Assembly: GCA_944351345.1 (NCBI GenBank) | Contig: CALVPO010000084.1 | Span: forward strand, 1-6,155 | DNA: 6,155 bases | Source of the DNA: an uncultured Bacilli bacterium | GTDB taxonomy: Bacteria > Bacillota_I > Bacilli_A > RF39 > UBA660 | Direction of reading: 5' to 3' | Shown: positions 1-6,080 of the stretch, piece after piece | How the letters are laid out: every line of letters starts with the position of its first letter | How positions within the stretch are numbered: position 1 is the stretch's first letter | Position numbers and translations under genes: made by a program | Notes under the pieces: generated by a model | The model's database searches: none | The model's input: the letters and a program-made list of their open reading frames with translations, nothing else | What the model was told of the DNA's origin: nothing

Positions 1-1968
1 ATAATACTCTCTATCAGTAACACCTTTAATTTTTCCATATATTGCTCTATCTATATTAACAAATCTTCCAGATAACCCCTCAGCAGGAGTCGCTAAACAA
101 GTAAAATTTAAATTATACTTAGATGAATATTCGTCACACTTTTCCCTCATAAACTTAATAATTTTAAGTCCTAATTTTTGAGCTTCATCTGACTCTCCAT
201 GGTGTTTACCAATCAAAGCCTTCAAACACTCAGCAAGGCCTATAAATCCAATACTTAAAGTTCCATGTTTCAAGACTTTTCTCAATCTATCAGTAGGCTT
301 TAATTTCTCAGAATCTATCCAGACACCTTGCTCTAATAAAAATGGAAAATTATATGATCTTTTATTACATTGAACTTCAAATCTTTCTAGTAATTGATCT
401 TTAACTGTATCCATAAGTTCTCCTAAATCTTTAAAGAACCCATTCAAATCAGTCTTTTCATTTTTTACTATTCCATGATTAATTCCTAGTCTAGGTAGAT
501 TAATTGAAGTAAATGATAAATTTCCACGTCCAGGAGTTATAGCTTTATTAGGATCAACAACATTACCTATTACTCTAGTCCTACATCCCATATAACAAAC
601 CTCAGTATTATAATCTCCTTTATAGTATTTTTTATTAAATGTTGAATCCATGAACGAAAAGTTAGGAAACAATCTCTTAGCAGATACCTTACAAGACATC
701 TTAAATAAATCATAATTAGGATCACCAGGATTGTAATTAACACCTTCCTTAACTTTGAATATTGAAATTGGAAAAATTGGTGTCTCATTCTTACCAAGTC
801 CAGCATCAACTGATAATAAATAATTTTTCATAACCATTCTACCCTCAGGTGAGGTATCAGTTCCAAAATTTATGGAAGAAAATGGTACTTGTGCTCCCGC
901 TCTTGAATGCATAGTATTTAAGTTATGTACAAAAGCTTCCATAGCCTGATATGTAGCTCTATCAGTTTTAGAACTTGCAATATCATAAGCTTTCTCAAAA
1001 ATTCTTCTAACTTCCTTACTTTCTTTATAATAATTACTAAACATTCCAATATCAAATTCAATAGAATCTAATTTATCAATATCTCTAGCAATTTTATCCA
1101 TATTTACAAAACTAATAAAATCTGTAAACTCTAATAGTTCATATAAAGCTTGTTTATATTCCTTTTTAAATGTTTTAAGAACACCAGGAGCCATATAAAA
1201 ATCAAATGCTGGAATACTTTGACCTCCATGTTGATCATTTTGATTAGACTGAATTGCTATTGCAGCTAGGGCACTATAAGAATTTATTGATTGTGGTTCC
1301 CTTAAATGCCCATGTCCAGTTGAAAAACCGCCTTTAAATAATTTGTTTAAATCTATTTGCATACAAGTAGTAGTACCCATTGCAAAAAAGTCCATATCGT
1401 GAATATGTATATCTCCTTCTTCATGTAAAACAGCATATTTATGTTTCATTAAATAAGCTTTAGCAAATTCTTTACTAACTGTAGAACCATATTGTAGCAT
1501 AGTTCCCATAGCAGAATTACCATCTATATTGGCATTTTCTCTCTTAGCATCCTCTTCAAAAGCACTTTTTAATCCTAATCCTTCCAATGATTTTAAAAAC
1601 TTATGCATCTTCTTTTCATCAGAAAATAATTTTCTAGATTGTGCTCTTCTTTCTCTATATTCAGAAAAAGATTTGTATACATCGTCATAATTATACTTTT
1701 TTAACATCTCTTCAATCATATCTTGAATATTTTCAATTTTAATTTTTTCTTCATTCTTATAATCTTTTATTATTTTTTTTATAACACTTTGATAAACTTT
1801 TTGAATATCCTTTGTTGTATACTCAACTGTCTCATCTTCCTTTTTAGATACCCCATCAAAGCCTTTTTTTATTGCCATAGCAACTTTAGTAGTATCGAAA
1901 TCAACTTTTTTACCATTTCTTTTTACAACTTTTAAGTTATCTAAAGCTTTATCATTTATAATGCTCAT
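1..1968 (-). CDS. nrdD: Anaerobic (class III) ribonucleoside-triphosphate reductase, 3' end cut by the window
   Basis: NrdD reduces ribonucleoside triphosphates to deoxyribonucleotides under anaerobic conditions, using a glycyl radical installed by the activase NrdG. The frame is open for 656 codons from an ATG at 1968 to the window edge. Residues about 13-113 form an ATP-cone allosteric domain, opening VVKRNGKKVDFDTTKVAMAI. The catalytic barrel follows, with GDIHIHDMDFF (185-195), GTTTCMQIDL (198-207), STGHGHLREPQ (216-226), NDQHGGQ (244-250) and CYMGCRTRV (458-466). Cys202 and Cys462 match in context the thiyl-radical and partner cysteines (Cys79 and Cys290) of phage T4 NrdD. The last visible residues, IKGVTDREYY, precede the zinc-binding and glycyl-radical C-terminus, which is therefore missing here; clostridial NrdD is usually about 700 residues. 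The start is supported by AGGAGG at 1977-1982, 8 nt upstream. No internal stop or frameshift is seen. NrdG would be expected just beyond the left edge (inference). Confidence 0.97.
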   Translation of the reverse strand, partial: MSIINDKALDNLKVVKRNGKKVDFDTTKVAMAIKKGFDGVSKKEDETVEYTTKDIQKVYQSVIKKIIKDYKNEEKIKIENIQDMIEEMLKKYNYDDVYKSFSEYRERRAQSRKLFSDEKKMHKFLKSLEGLGLKSAFEEDAKRENANIDGNSAMGTMLQYGSTVSKEFAKAYLMKHKYAVLHEEGDIHIHDMDFFAMGTTTCMQIDLNKLFKGGFSTGHGHLREPQSINSYSALAAIAIQSNQNDQHGGQSIPAFDFYMAPGVLKTFKKEYKQALYELLEFTDFISFVNMDKIARDIDKLDSIEFDIGMFSNYYKESKEVRRIFEKAYDIASSKTDRATYQAMEAFVHNLNTMHSRAGAQVPFSSINFGTDTSPEGRMVMKNYLLSVDAGLGKNETPIFPISIFKVKEGVNYNPGDPNYDLFKMSCKVSAKRLFPNFSFMDSTFNKKYYKGDYNTEVCYMGCRTRVIGNVVDPNKAITPGRGNLSFTSINLPRLGINHGIVKNEKTDLNGFFKDLGELMDTVKDQLLERFEVQCNKRSYNFPFLLEQGVWIDSEKLKPTDRLRKVLKHGTLSIGFIGLAECLKALIGKHHGESDEAQKLGLKIIKFMREKCDEYSSKYNLNFTCLATPAEGLSGRFVNIDRAIYGKIKGVTDREYY

Positions 1969-1999
1969 TTACTTCTCCTCCTACCTTGATTACATACTA

Positions 2000-2029
2000 A
2001 TTATAAACATCATATATCTAATTTGTCAA
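2000..2029 (-). promoter_or_regulatory. Vegetative (sigma-A type) promoter of nrdD
   Basis: On the minus strand a perfect -35 TTGACA (2029-2024) and a perfect -10 TATAAT (2005-2000) are separated by 18 nt. Transcription would start near 1993, giving a leader of about 25 nt that contains the AGGAGG ribosome-binding site at 1977-1982. Both hexamers are consensus, which is more than expected by chance even in this AT-rich context. I see no good NrdR box (a pair of ACACwATATATwGTGT-like sites) around it, so the control of this promoter is not evident from known motifs. Confidence 0.8.
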
Positions 2030-2041
2030 TACATTTTTTAA

Positions 2042-2411
2042 AAAAATACGAACACTTTATTAACTCAATGTTTTTTATTTTTTTAAACATTTTAAAAATA
2101 AGGCTTTTTTTGTTTTTTTATTTTTTATTTTTTTAAAAAATATATTTTTTGTATATTATATCAAAAAAATTCTTTATTTTATAGGGTTTAGTTAATTTTT
2201 ATACCATAAGTGTTTTTTTATTTTTTTTAAAAAAATCAATATTTATAATATTTATAATTTTCATTTTCTTAATTTTTTTATATTTTATTTAATATCAAAA
2301 TTAATTTTGTTCGTATTTTTAAGAATCATTAAAGTTAATTTTTATTATAAAACATTTATATTACATATGATTAAAACAGTTACTTAATATAAACAAAATG
2401 TTTGTATTATT
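2042..2411. repeat. TGTTYGTATTWTT motif, three copies in two orientations
   Basis: AAAAATACGAACA at 2042-2054 is the exact reverse complement of TGTTCGTATTTTT at 2308-2320, forming a 13-bp perfect inverted repeat with its arms about 250 bp apart. A variant, TGTTTGTATTATT, lies at 2399-2411 as the right arm of the local palindrome. The first copy ends its run 13 bp upstream of the nrdD -35 element. These CG-containing blocks stand out in an otherwise nearly pure A/T region. They resemble half-sites of a DNA-binding regulator, but match no operator that I can name with confidence. Confidence 0.45.
2069..2235. repeat. Three dispersed copies of a T-tract unit
   Basis: The string TTTTTTATTTTTTTAAA occurs identically at 2071-2087 and 2121-2137. 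The string TGTTTTTTTATTTTTT occurs at 2111-2126 and again at 2211-2226. Together these give three related copies of a TG-T-tract-A-T-tract-AAA unit. The sequence is low in complexity, so the copies may come from slippage and base composition rather than selection. Confidence 0.45.
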
Positions 2412-2416
2412 TTTTT
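2385..2416 (+). promoter_or_regulatory. 25-bp palindrome with T7 tail (operator or weak terminator)
   Basis: The arms TAATATAAACA (2385-2395) and TGTTTGTATTA (2399-2409) pair over 11 positions with one G-T wobble around a 3-nt AAA centre, and seven Ts follow directly (2410-2416). As RNA on the plus strand this has the shape of an intrinsic terminator or attenuator, but the stem has only one G-C pair and would be weak. As DNA it could be an operator, since its right arm carries the TGTTYGTATT motif found twice elsewhere in this gap. No gene ends upstream of it on the plus strand. Confidence 0.45.
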
Positions 2417-2495
2417 GGAAAATAACACCATTAAAAAATCATCATAAAATGAATATTAATATAGTTTAAGTTAATAATATTAGTGGGTGATAAAA

Positions 2496-2636
2496 ATGGG
2501 AAAGAAAAGAACTTCAAACAACAAGAATGCTTCAACAAATAAAAGTTGCAATATGAGTGGTGCAAAATGTAATAACGCTACAAATAAAAGCACTAATATG
2601 AATGAAGCAAATTCATCTAAAAATAGCCTAAATTAA
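2496..2636 (+). CDS. Small Asn/Ser/Lys-rich peptide, 46 residues, function unknown
   Basis: An ATG follows the ribosome-binding site GGGTGAT (2485-2491) by 4 nt, and the frame ends at TAA just inside a terminator hairpin. The ORF thus has a start signal, a stop and a terminator, which supports a real gene despite its size. The peptide begins MGKKRTSNNK; 13 of its 46 residues are Asn and 8 are Ser, with two Cys (18 and 25), only two acidic-or-amide-neutral exceptions such as Glu37, and no hydrophobic segment. It is therefore probably soluble, unstructured and basic. Residues 14-23 and 29-38 are two copies of a TNKSxNMxxA unit. It is convergent with the spore operon dacB-spmA-spmB and divergent from nrdD. 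The composition and neighbours would suit a small spore or coat-associated protein, but that is inference; I do not recognise a family. Confidence 0.65.
   Translation: MGKKRTSNNKNASTNKSCNMSGAKCNNATNKSTNMNEANSSKNSLN
2535..2609 (+). repeat. 45-bp-period direct repeat inside the small ORF
   Basis: Positions 2535-2564 and 2580-2609 are 30-bp copies offset by 45 bp, identical at 23 of 30 bases, both starting ACAAATAAAAG. They encode TNKSCNMSGA and TNKSTNMNEA. The offset is a whole number of codons (15), so a duplication kept the reading frame. Confidence 0.7.
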
Positions 2637-2647
2637 TGGCTATTTTT
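2619..2647. terminator. Bidirectional intrinsic terminator between the 46-residue ORF and spmB
   Basis: AAAAATAGCC (2619-2628) and GGCTATTTTT (2638-2647) form a perfect 10-bp stem with a 9-nt loop. On the plus strand the stem runs into a T-run (2643-2648), ending the small ORF's transcript; that ORF's stop codon lies in the loop. On the minus strand the same hairpin also ends in Ts, 16 nt after the spmB stop, so it can serve both convergent units. Confidence 0.8.
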
Positions 2648-2663
2648 TCTTAATATTATTTTT

Positions 2664-3176
2664 TTAATAGAACCACCATCTAACGACCATAATTGATATA
2701 ACAACAGCCGTTAAATCAGCAAGTAATCCAACAATAAGAGAATACTTTATTTTCTTTATACCAACAGTTGAGAAATAGAGTCCAATAATATATAATGTTG
2801 TATCTGAACTTCCCTGAATAATAGATGCTGCTCTTCCAATAAAACTATCAGGACCATATGTTTTAAAAAGATTATCCATAATAATTAAAGAAGAATTTCC
2901 AGATATAGGTCTCATTATTGAAAGAGTAACTAATTCACTCGGAAATTTCAAATAATTAAAAAAAGGACTAATAAAATTAACAATATCATTAATAATATTA
3001 CTTTTTATTACAATATTTATACATACAGTCATAGCAAAAATAGTAGGAAATATCTTTAAAGCCATAAATAAACCTTCTCTTACACCATTCAAAAAAAATT
3101 CATATAAGTCTACTTTCTTAAAAAAGCCATATAAGATAACAAACAAAACAATAAAAGGGATAATAATAGCCTGCAT
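2664..3176 (-). CDS. spmB: Spore maturation protein B, 170 residues
   Basis: SpmB is a polytopic membrane protein that, with SpmA, is needed in Bacillus for full dehydration of the spore core; the molecular activity is not settled. The protein has the nucleoside-recognition (Gate) domain layout: hydrophobic segments at about 3-18, 36-56, 125-140 and 145-165, with family signatures MRPISG at 88-93 and GPDSFIGRAASIIQGSSDTT at 108-127. Its length is close to the Bacillus protein (about 178). I start it at the ATG at 3176, which overlaps the spmA stop by one base (TAATG) and has GGAGGA 7 nt upstream. A longer reading from a TTG at 3191 would put that ribosome-binding site inside the coding sequence. 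It is the last gene of the operon, and a hairpin terminator follows. Confidence 0.95.
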   Translation of the reverse strand: MQAIIIPFIVLFVILYGFFKKVDLYEFFLNGVREGLFMALKIFPTIFAMTVCINIVIKSNIINDIVNFISPFFNYLKFPSELVTLSIMRPISGNSSLIIMDNLFKTYGPDSFIGRAASIIQGSSDTTLYIIGLYFSTVGIKKIKYSLIVGLLADLTAVVISIMVVRWWFY

Positions 3177-3760
3177 TAATTTTTCCTCCAAACATAATAA
3201 AAAATTCGATCAAAAACAAGCGCTAAAAAACAAGAAAGGAATGTCGTTATTATACAAGCTGGAATTATTTCAGTCGGATTTCCTGAATTATTTAATGACC
3301 TAATACTAATAATAGTGGTAGGAATTATAGTAACAGATGCTGTATTTATAACAAGAAAGGTTATCATACTTCTACTAGCAACCGCTTTATTAGAATTATC
3401 CTCTTGCATACTCTTCATAGCTTTTAAACTAAAAGGCGTTGCTGCATTACCAAGGCCTAACATATTCATAGCTATAGAAGTAGCAATATAGCTAATAGAA
3501 TTGCTATTTTTTTTAAGTTCTGGAAATAAAAGATGAATAAATTTAGATAATAAAGAAGAAATTTTTTTAATCAAACCAGACTCTTCAGCTATCTTCATAA
3601 TTCCAAGCCATAAACAAAGCAGAGGAATCATTTTAATAATCATAGAAATAGCTGTATCACCTGATGTAATCAAACTATCATTAACCGCATTTATATTACC
3701 ACTTATAAAACTATAAACTACACCTAAAACAATAAATATACCAAAAATATAATTTATCAT
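3176..3760 (-). CDS. spmA: Spore maturation protein A, 194 residues
   Basis: SpmA is the partner of SpmB in spore core dehydration and heat resistance in Bacillus. The sequence is strongly hydrophobic, with likely membrane segments at about 2-20, 37-56, 88-104, 132-153 and 165-185. The family signature NMLGLGNAATPFSLKAM is at 99-115, and NTASVTIIPTT (139-149) and RSLNNSGNPTEIIP (154-167) match the second half of Gate-domain proteins. The length agrees with the Bacillus protein (about 196). The ATG overlaps the dacB stop in an ATGA, with AAGGAG about 8 nt upstream, and the gene ends in a TAATG overlap with spmB. That packing implies translational coupling of all three genes. No damage is seen. 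Confidence 0.95.
   Translation of the reverse strand: MINYIFGIFIVLGVVYSFISGNINAVNDSLITSGDTAISMIIKMIPLLCLWLGIMKIAEESGLIKKISSLLSKFIHLLFPELKKNSNSISYIATSIAMNMLGLGNAATPFSLKAMKSMQEDNSNKAVASRSMITFLVINTASVTIIPTTIISIRSLNNSGNPTEIIPACIITTFLSCFLALVFDRIFYYVWRKN
3184..3189 (-). promoter_or_regulatory. Ribosome-binding site that fixes the spmB start
   Basis: GGAGGA on the minus strand lies inside the last codons of spmA, 7 nt before the ATG at 3176. Its position shows that the in-frame TTG at 3191 is not the start, because that codon overlaps the site itself. Confidence 0.85.
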
Positions 3761-4836
3761 GAAAATATCTCCTTAATTTTATCAAATATATTTTTATTAT
3801 CATTCTTTTTTTTATCCTTCTTTATATAAATATCTTCTGTATATATTAAATTTTTATTTAAATATATCTGATACTCACCAACTTTGTCTCCTGATTTATA
3901 ATCTTTCTTTTTCTTAAGCTTAATCTTTCCTGTCATATTTTTTAATTCACTATTTTTAACAGGAATATAAACATCATTTTTTATATAAAATCTGCCCTTA
4001 TAATACTTATCTTTATTAATTTTAAACGTATCTTTATCTAAAAATTTATACGACTTATATTCATTAAAAGCATTTTCATACAAAGATTTATGTGTATTCC
4101 AATCATCTCCATCTTTTAATGTTACAACAATTAAATCAATATCATTCTTACTAGCCGTTGATACTAATGTTCTTCTTGCTTTTTCAGTGTATCCCGTCTT
4201 TCCTCCAGTTATATAATCATAATTAAGAAGTTTATTCTTATTCTTCCAAACATAAGTTTTTTTATTTGTTTTTAATGTATAACTTTTAGTGCTTACTATT
4301 TCCCTGTAATCAGCATATTGCATTGCATATCTAGTCAAAATAGCCATGTCATAAGCAGTAGAATAATTACCACCATCATCATTATCTAAACCACTAGGAT
4401 TAACAAAAGTAGTATTAACCATACCTATCTCCCATGCTTTTTTATTCATATCATCAACAAATTTTTTAACACTACCTGAGGTATATTTAGCAACCATAAG
4501 AGCCGCATCATTACCAGACCTAAGCATAAGCCCATACAATAATTCTCTCAGACTTAACTTTTCTCCAATTTCAATATAAATACCTGATCCATACGATTTT
4601 AAAATAGTATCATCAACAACAACTTCTTTATCTAACTTTCCAGACTCAATAGCAATAACAGATGTCATAATTTTAGTAATACTAGCAATCAGCATCTTTC
4701 TATTATAATTCTTCCCCTCTAATACTCTACCCGTAGTCTGATCCATTAATACATAGGAAGCTGCTGTACTAGTACTAGCATTAACTCTACCTATACATAA
4801 AAAAAATATAAAAACCAATAACAAAATCTTCTTCAT
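3757..4836 (-). CDS. dacB: Sporulation-type D-alanyl-D-alanine carboxypeptidase (PBP5* family), 359 residues
   Basis: This secreted serine peptidase removes the terminal D-Ala from peptidoglycan stem peptides, which limits cross-linking; in Bacillus, DacB tunes cortex cross-linking around the forespore. A signal peptide spans residues 1-20 (MKKILLLVFIFFLCIGRVNA), with probable cleavage after Ala20. The three active-site motifs of the penicillin-binding fold are present: SITK (52-55, nucleophile Ser52), SGN (107-109) and KTG (213-215). A PBP5-like C-terminal domain follows from about 255. A lysine-rich tail ends NIFDKIKEIFS, possibly an amphipathic membrane anchor. The dacB-spmA-spmB order is the same as in Bacillus subtilis, which favours dacB over dacF. 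The start is the ATG at 4836; an in-frame GTG at 4845 lies within the AGGTGA ribosome-binding site. The stop TGA is followed in frame by TAA. Sigma-E control is expected from the Bacillus gene, but I see no convincing sigma-E promoter. Confidence 0.95.
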   Translation of the reverse strand: MKKILLLVFIFFLCIGRVNASTSTAASYVLMDQTTGRVLEGKNYNRKMLIASITKIMTSVIAIESGKLDKEVVVDDTILKSYGSGIYIEIGEKLSLRELLYGLMLRSGNDAALMVAKYTSGSVKKFVDDMNKKAWEIGMVNTTFVNPSGLDNDDGGNYSTAYDMAILTRYAMQYADYREIVSTKSYTLKTNKKTYVWKNKNKLLNYDYITGGKTGYTEKARRTLVSTASKNDIDLIVVTLKDGDDWNTHKSLYENAFNEYKSYKFLDKDTFKINKDKYYKGRFYIKNDVYIPVKNSELKNMTGKIKLKKKKDYKSGDKVGEYQIYLNKNLIYTEDIYIKKDKKKNDNKNIFDKIKEIFS

Positions 4837-4841
4837 ACTAT

Positions 4842-4847
4842 TCACCT
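4842..4847 (-). promoter_or_regulatory. Ribosome-binding site that fixes the dacB start
   Basis: AGGTGA on the minus strand lies 5 nt upstream of the ATG at 4836. The alternative GTG start at 4845 is part of this site, so it is unlikely to be used; the signal peptide also begins naturally at MKK from the ATG. Confidence 0.8.
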
Positions 4848-5071
4848 ATAAAATAATATGATTTTTTTTATTATTTAGTCTTTATATTTAAATTTTTAAC
4901 TATATTACAATATTTATTTAATTAATATTCCTTCTTAAATCTTCCTCAATTAAATTAGTTCTGCTACTATTAATAATATTGGTAACTCAAATAATAAATT
5001 AATTAAAAAAACTATAATTATAATTAAGATATTACCTAACCATTGATAAAATATTATCTATAATTAACACC
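4848..5071. other. AT-rich gap between dacB and the 308-codon gene
   Basis: No supported gene is present. It should contain the dacB operon promoter and the end of the upstream transcript, but neither is clear. Visible items on the minus strand are an AAGGTG at 5073-5068 that overlaps the stop of the upstream gene, a small palindrome GATAATATTTTATC (5058-5045), an arm pair TAATTATA/TATAATTA (5066-5059 and 5022-5015) followed by seven Ts (5011-5005) that could be a weak all-A/T terminator, and a 35-codon hydrophobic open stretch without a normal start codon. A GAATATT at 4930-4924 resembles a sigma-E -35 element but lacks a good -10. Confidence 0.5.
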
Positions 5072-5998
5072 TTAACTACTAATGCCATAATTAAGTACAA
5101 AATAAAATATAACACCTGCAAAAACAATTATAGCTATAATAAGCAGAATTATCTTTAAAACATTATGACTTTTTTCATCATAAAAATCATCATCAGCAAA
5201 ATCTTTCTTTGAAAAATGATAAGAACTAGTAAAAAAGTCATCATCAACTTCAGGTTCACGAGCTTTATCTAAACTCTCTTTTTTTATTATATCTATATCA
5301 CTAGTATCTCCAGTAGGAAAAAACTTATCTTCTTTCTTATTACCACTATTTTCTTTATTTATAGGCTTAGTAATTATAGTATTTTCTGTTGGTTTTAAAT
5401 CAGAAAGCAAATCCAAAGATAAATCTGTATCACTATCTTCTGGCAAAACTTGATTTATCATAGGATCCATAGATATATTTCTAGTATGATATTTCATCTC
5501 TCTAGTCATAGTTAAATTATCAGGTTCATTGTTATGTTCCTGCACTACTTTATCTGAATTACTACTATCATAATTATTATAAGCATTCTTAATATCAGTA
5601 ATAGATAAATCAGAATCTTCTAAAGTTGATAAAATACTTTTACTCTTATTTACTATATTATTTCGAGGCTCTTTTATCTTATTATTCTCATATTTAGCTT
5701 TTTCTAATAACTTATTAATATCATATATCTTTTTATCATCTATATTTCTTTTTCTAGGCTCAATTACATCTAAATTATCACGATTATTAACATTTCTTTC
5801 TCTAGTTCTATTATTTGATAATATTTCTTTTAATCTATCCATATCTATCTCATCTGTATTATCTTCCATCGGAAGATTATCTAATCCCCTATAACTACCA
5901 TATACCTGTTTATAAAGCTTAGAATTACGATTACTCCTAGATAATTGTCCATTATTGTCATTACTACTATTTAAATATCTATCTGTCCTGCTATCCAT
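5072..5998 (-). CDS. Uncharacterised protein with a long polar cytoplasmic part and one C-terminal membrane anchor, 308 residues
   Basis: I do not recognise a named family. Residues 1-278 are highly polar, rich in Asn, Asp, Ser, Lys and Glu, and look largely disordered. Motif-like islands stand out: SRSNRNSKLYKQVYGSYRG (20-38), DEIDMDRLKEIL (49-60), KKIYDINKLLEKAKYENN (89-106, likely helical) and FFTSSYHFSKKDFADDDF (255-272). Residues 280-302 form one strong membrane helix, leaving only about six residues beyond it. With no signal peptide this predicts a tail-anchored-like protein with its bulk in the cytoplasm. Such islands separated by variable linkers are typical of scaffold or divisome/sporulation accessory proteins, but that is inference. 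The ATG has TGAGGTG (6010-6004) 5 nt upstream. The gene lies in the same direction as the dacB operon and just downstream of a group II intron end. Shared transcription with dacB is possible but unproven. Confidence 0.9.
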   Translation of the reverse strand: MDSRTDRYLNSSNDNNGQLSRSNRNSKLYKQVYGSYRGLDNLPMEDNTDEIDMDRLKEILSNNRTRERNVNNRDNLDVIEPRKRNIDDKKIYDINKLLEKAKYENNKIKEPRNNIVNKSKSILSTLEDSDLSITDIKNAYNNYDSSNSDKVVQEHNNEPDNLTMTREMKYHTRNISMDPMINQVLPEDSDTDLSLDLLSDLKPTENTIITKPINKENSGNKKEDKFFPTGDTSDIDIIKKESLDKAREPEVDDDFFTSSYHFSKKDFADDDFYDEKSHNVLKIILLIIAIIVFAGVIFYFVLNYGISS

Positions 5999-6023
5999 AA
6001 TAACACCTCATATCTTTATATAT

Positions 6024-6052
6024 ATAATACCATAATTATTTAAATTTTAAAA
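6024..6052 (-). promoter_or_regulatory. Possible extended -10 promoter of the 308-codon gene
   Basis: On the minus strand TGGTATTAT (6032-6024) fits an extended -10 (TGn followed by a five-of-six TATAAT match). A poor -35, TTTTAA (6052-6047), lies 17 nt upstream. The start point would be near 6017, leaving a short leader with the TGAGGTG site. It lies entirely in the exon downstream of the intron end, so the gene could be expressed independently of the intron. The AT-rich background makes chance matches likely. Confidence 0.4.
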
Positions 6053-6080
6053 TATTATTATAATAATTTACACTAAAATA

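Larger units (their letters stand above)
1969..2495. other. Very AT-rich divergent intergenic region between nrdD and the 46-residue ORF
   Basis: No convincing gene is present in this stretch; stop codons are dense in all frames. It contains the nrdD leader and promoter at its left end and the ribosome-binding site of the small plus-strand ORF at its right end. In between are long T-runs on the plus strand, a repeated TGTTYGTATTWTT motif in both orientations, and a 25-bp palindrome near 2385-2409, each listed separately. On the minus strand the T-runs read as A-tracts upstream of the nrdD -35 element, so they could bend DNA or act as an UP-like element (inference). Confidence 0.7.

Noticed and set aside
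570..809. 79-codon minus-strand open frame
   Set aside because: It lies entirely inside nrdD in another frame on the same strand; the nrdD frame carries clear family motifs (CYMGCRTRV) across the same bases.
1723..1935. 70-codon plus-strand open frame rich in Phe, Ile and Leu
   Set aside because: It is antisense to the ATP-cone domain of nrdD; the hydrophobic composition is what the reverse strand of a Lys/Glu-rich AT-rich gene gives.
2006..2023. GATATAT block in the nrdD promoter spacer as an NrdR box
   Set aside because: Only the central ATATAT fits; the flanking ACAC and GTGT positions do not match, and no second box is found at the usual spacing.
2010..2090. 26-codon minus-strand ORF (MFKKIKNIELIKCSYFFKKC...) upstream of nrdD
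   Set aside because: It overlaps the -35 and -10 elements of the nrdD promoter, so it would not be on that transcript, and it has no ribosome-binding site.
2450..2482. Sigma-G-like pair TGAATA and AATATTA before the small plus-strand ORF
   Set aside because: The spacer is 20 bp, the -10 lacks the expected leading C, and the start point would fall on the ribosome-binding site.
3177..3191. TTG start for spmB five codons upstream
   Set aside because: This start would place the GGAGGA ribosome-binding site inside the coding sequence; the ATG at 3176 has proper spacing.
4837..4845. GTG start for dacB three codons upstream
   Set aside because: The GTG is part of the AGGTGA ribosome-binding site; the ATG at 4836 gives the expected signal peptide.
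4853..4930. Sigma-E-like elements upstream of dacB (GAATATT at 4930-4924, CATATTAT at 4860-4853)
   Set aside because: They are not at a workable spacing from each other. The CATATTAT is so close to the gene that transcription would start within the ribosome-binding site, and such matches are common in AT-rich DNA.
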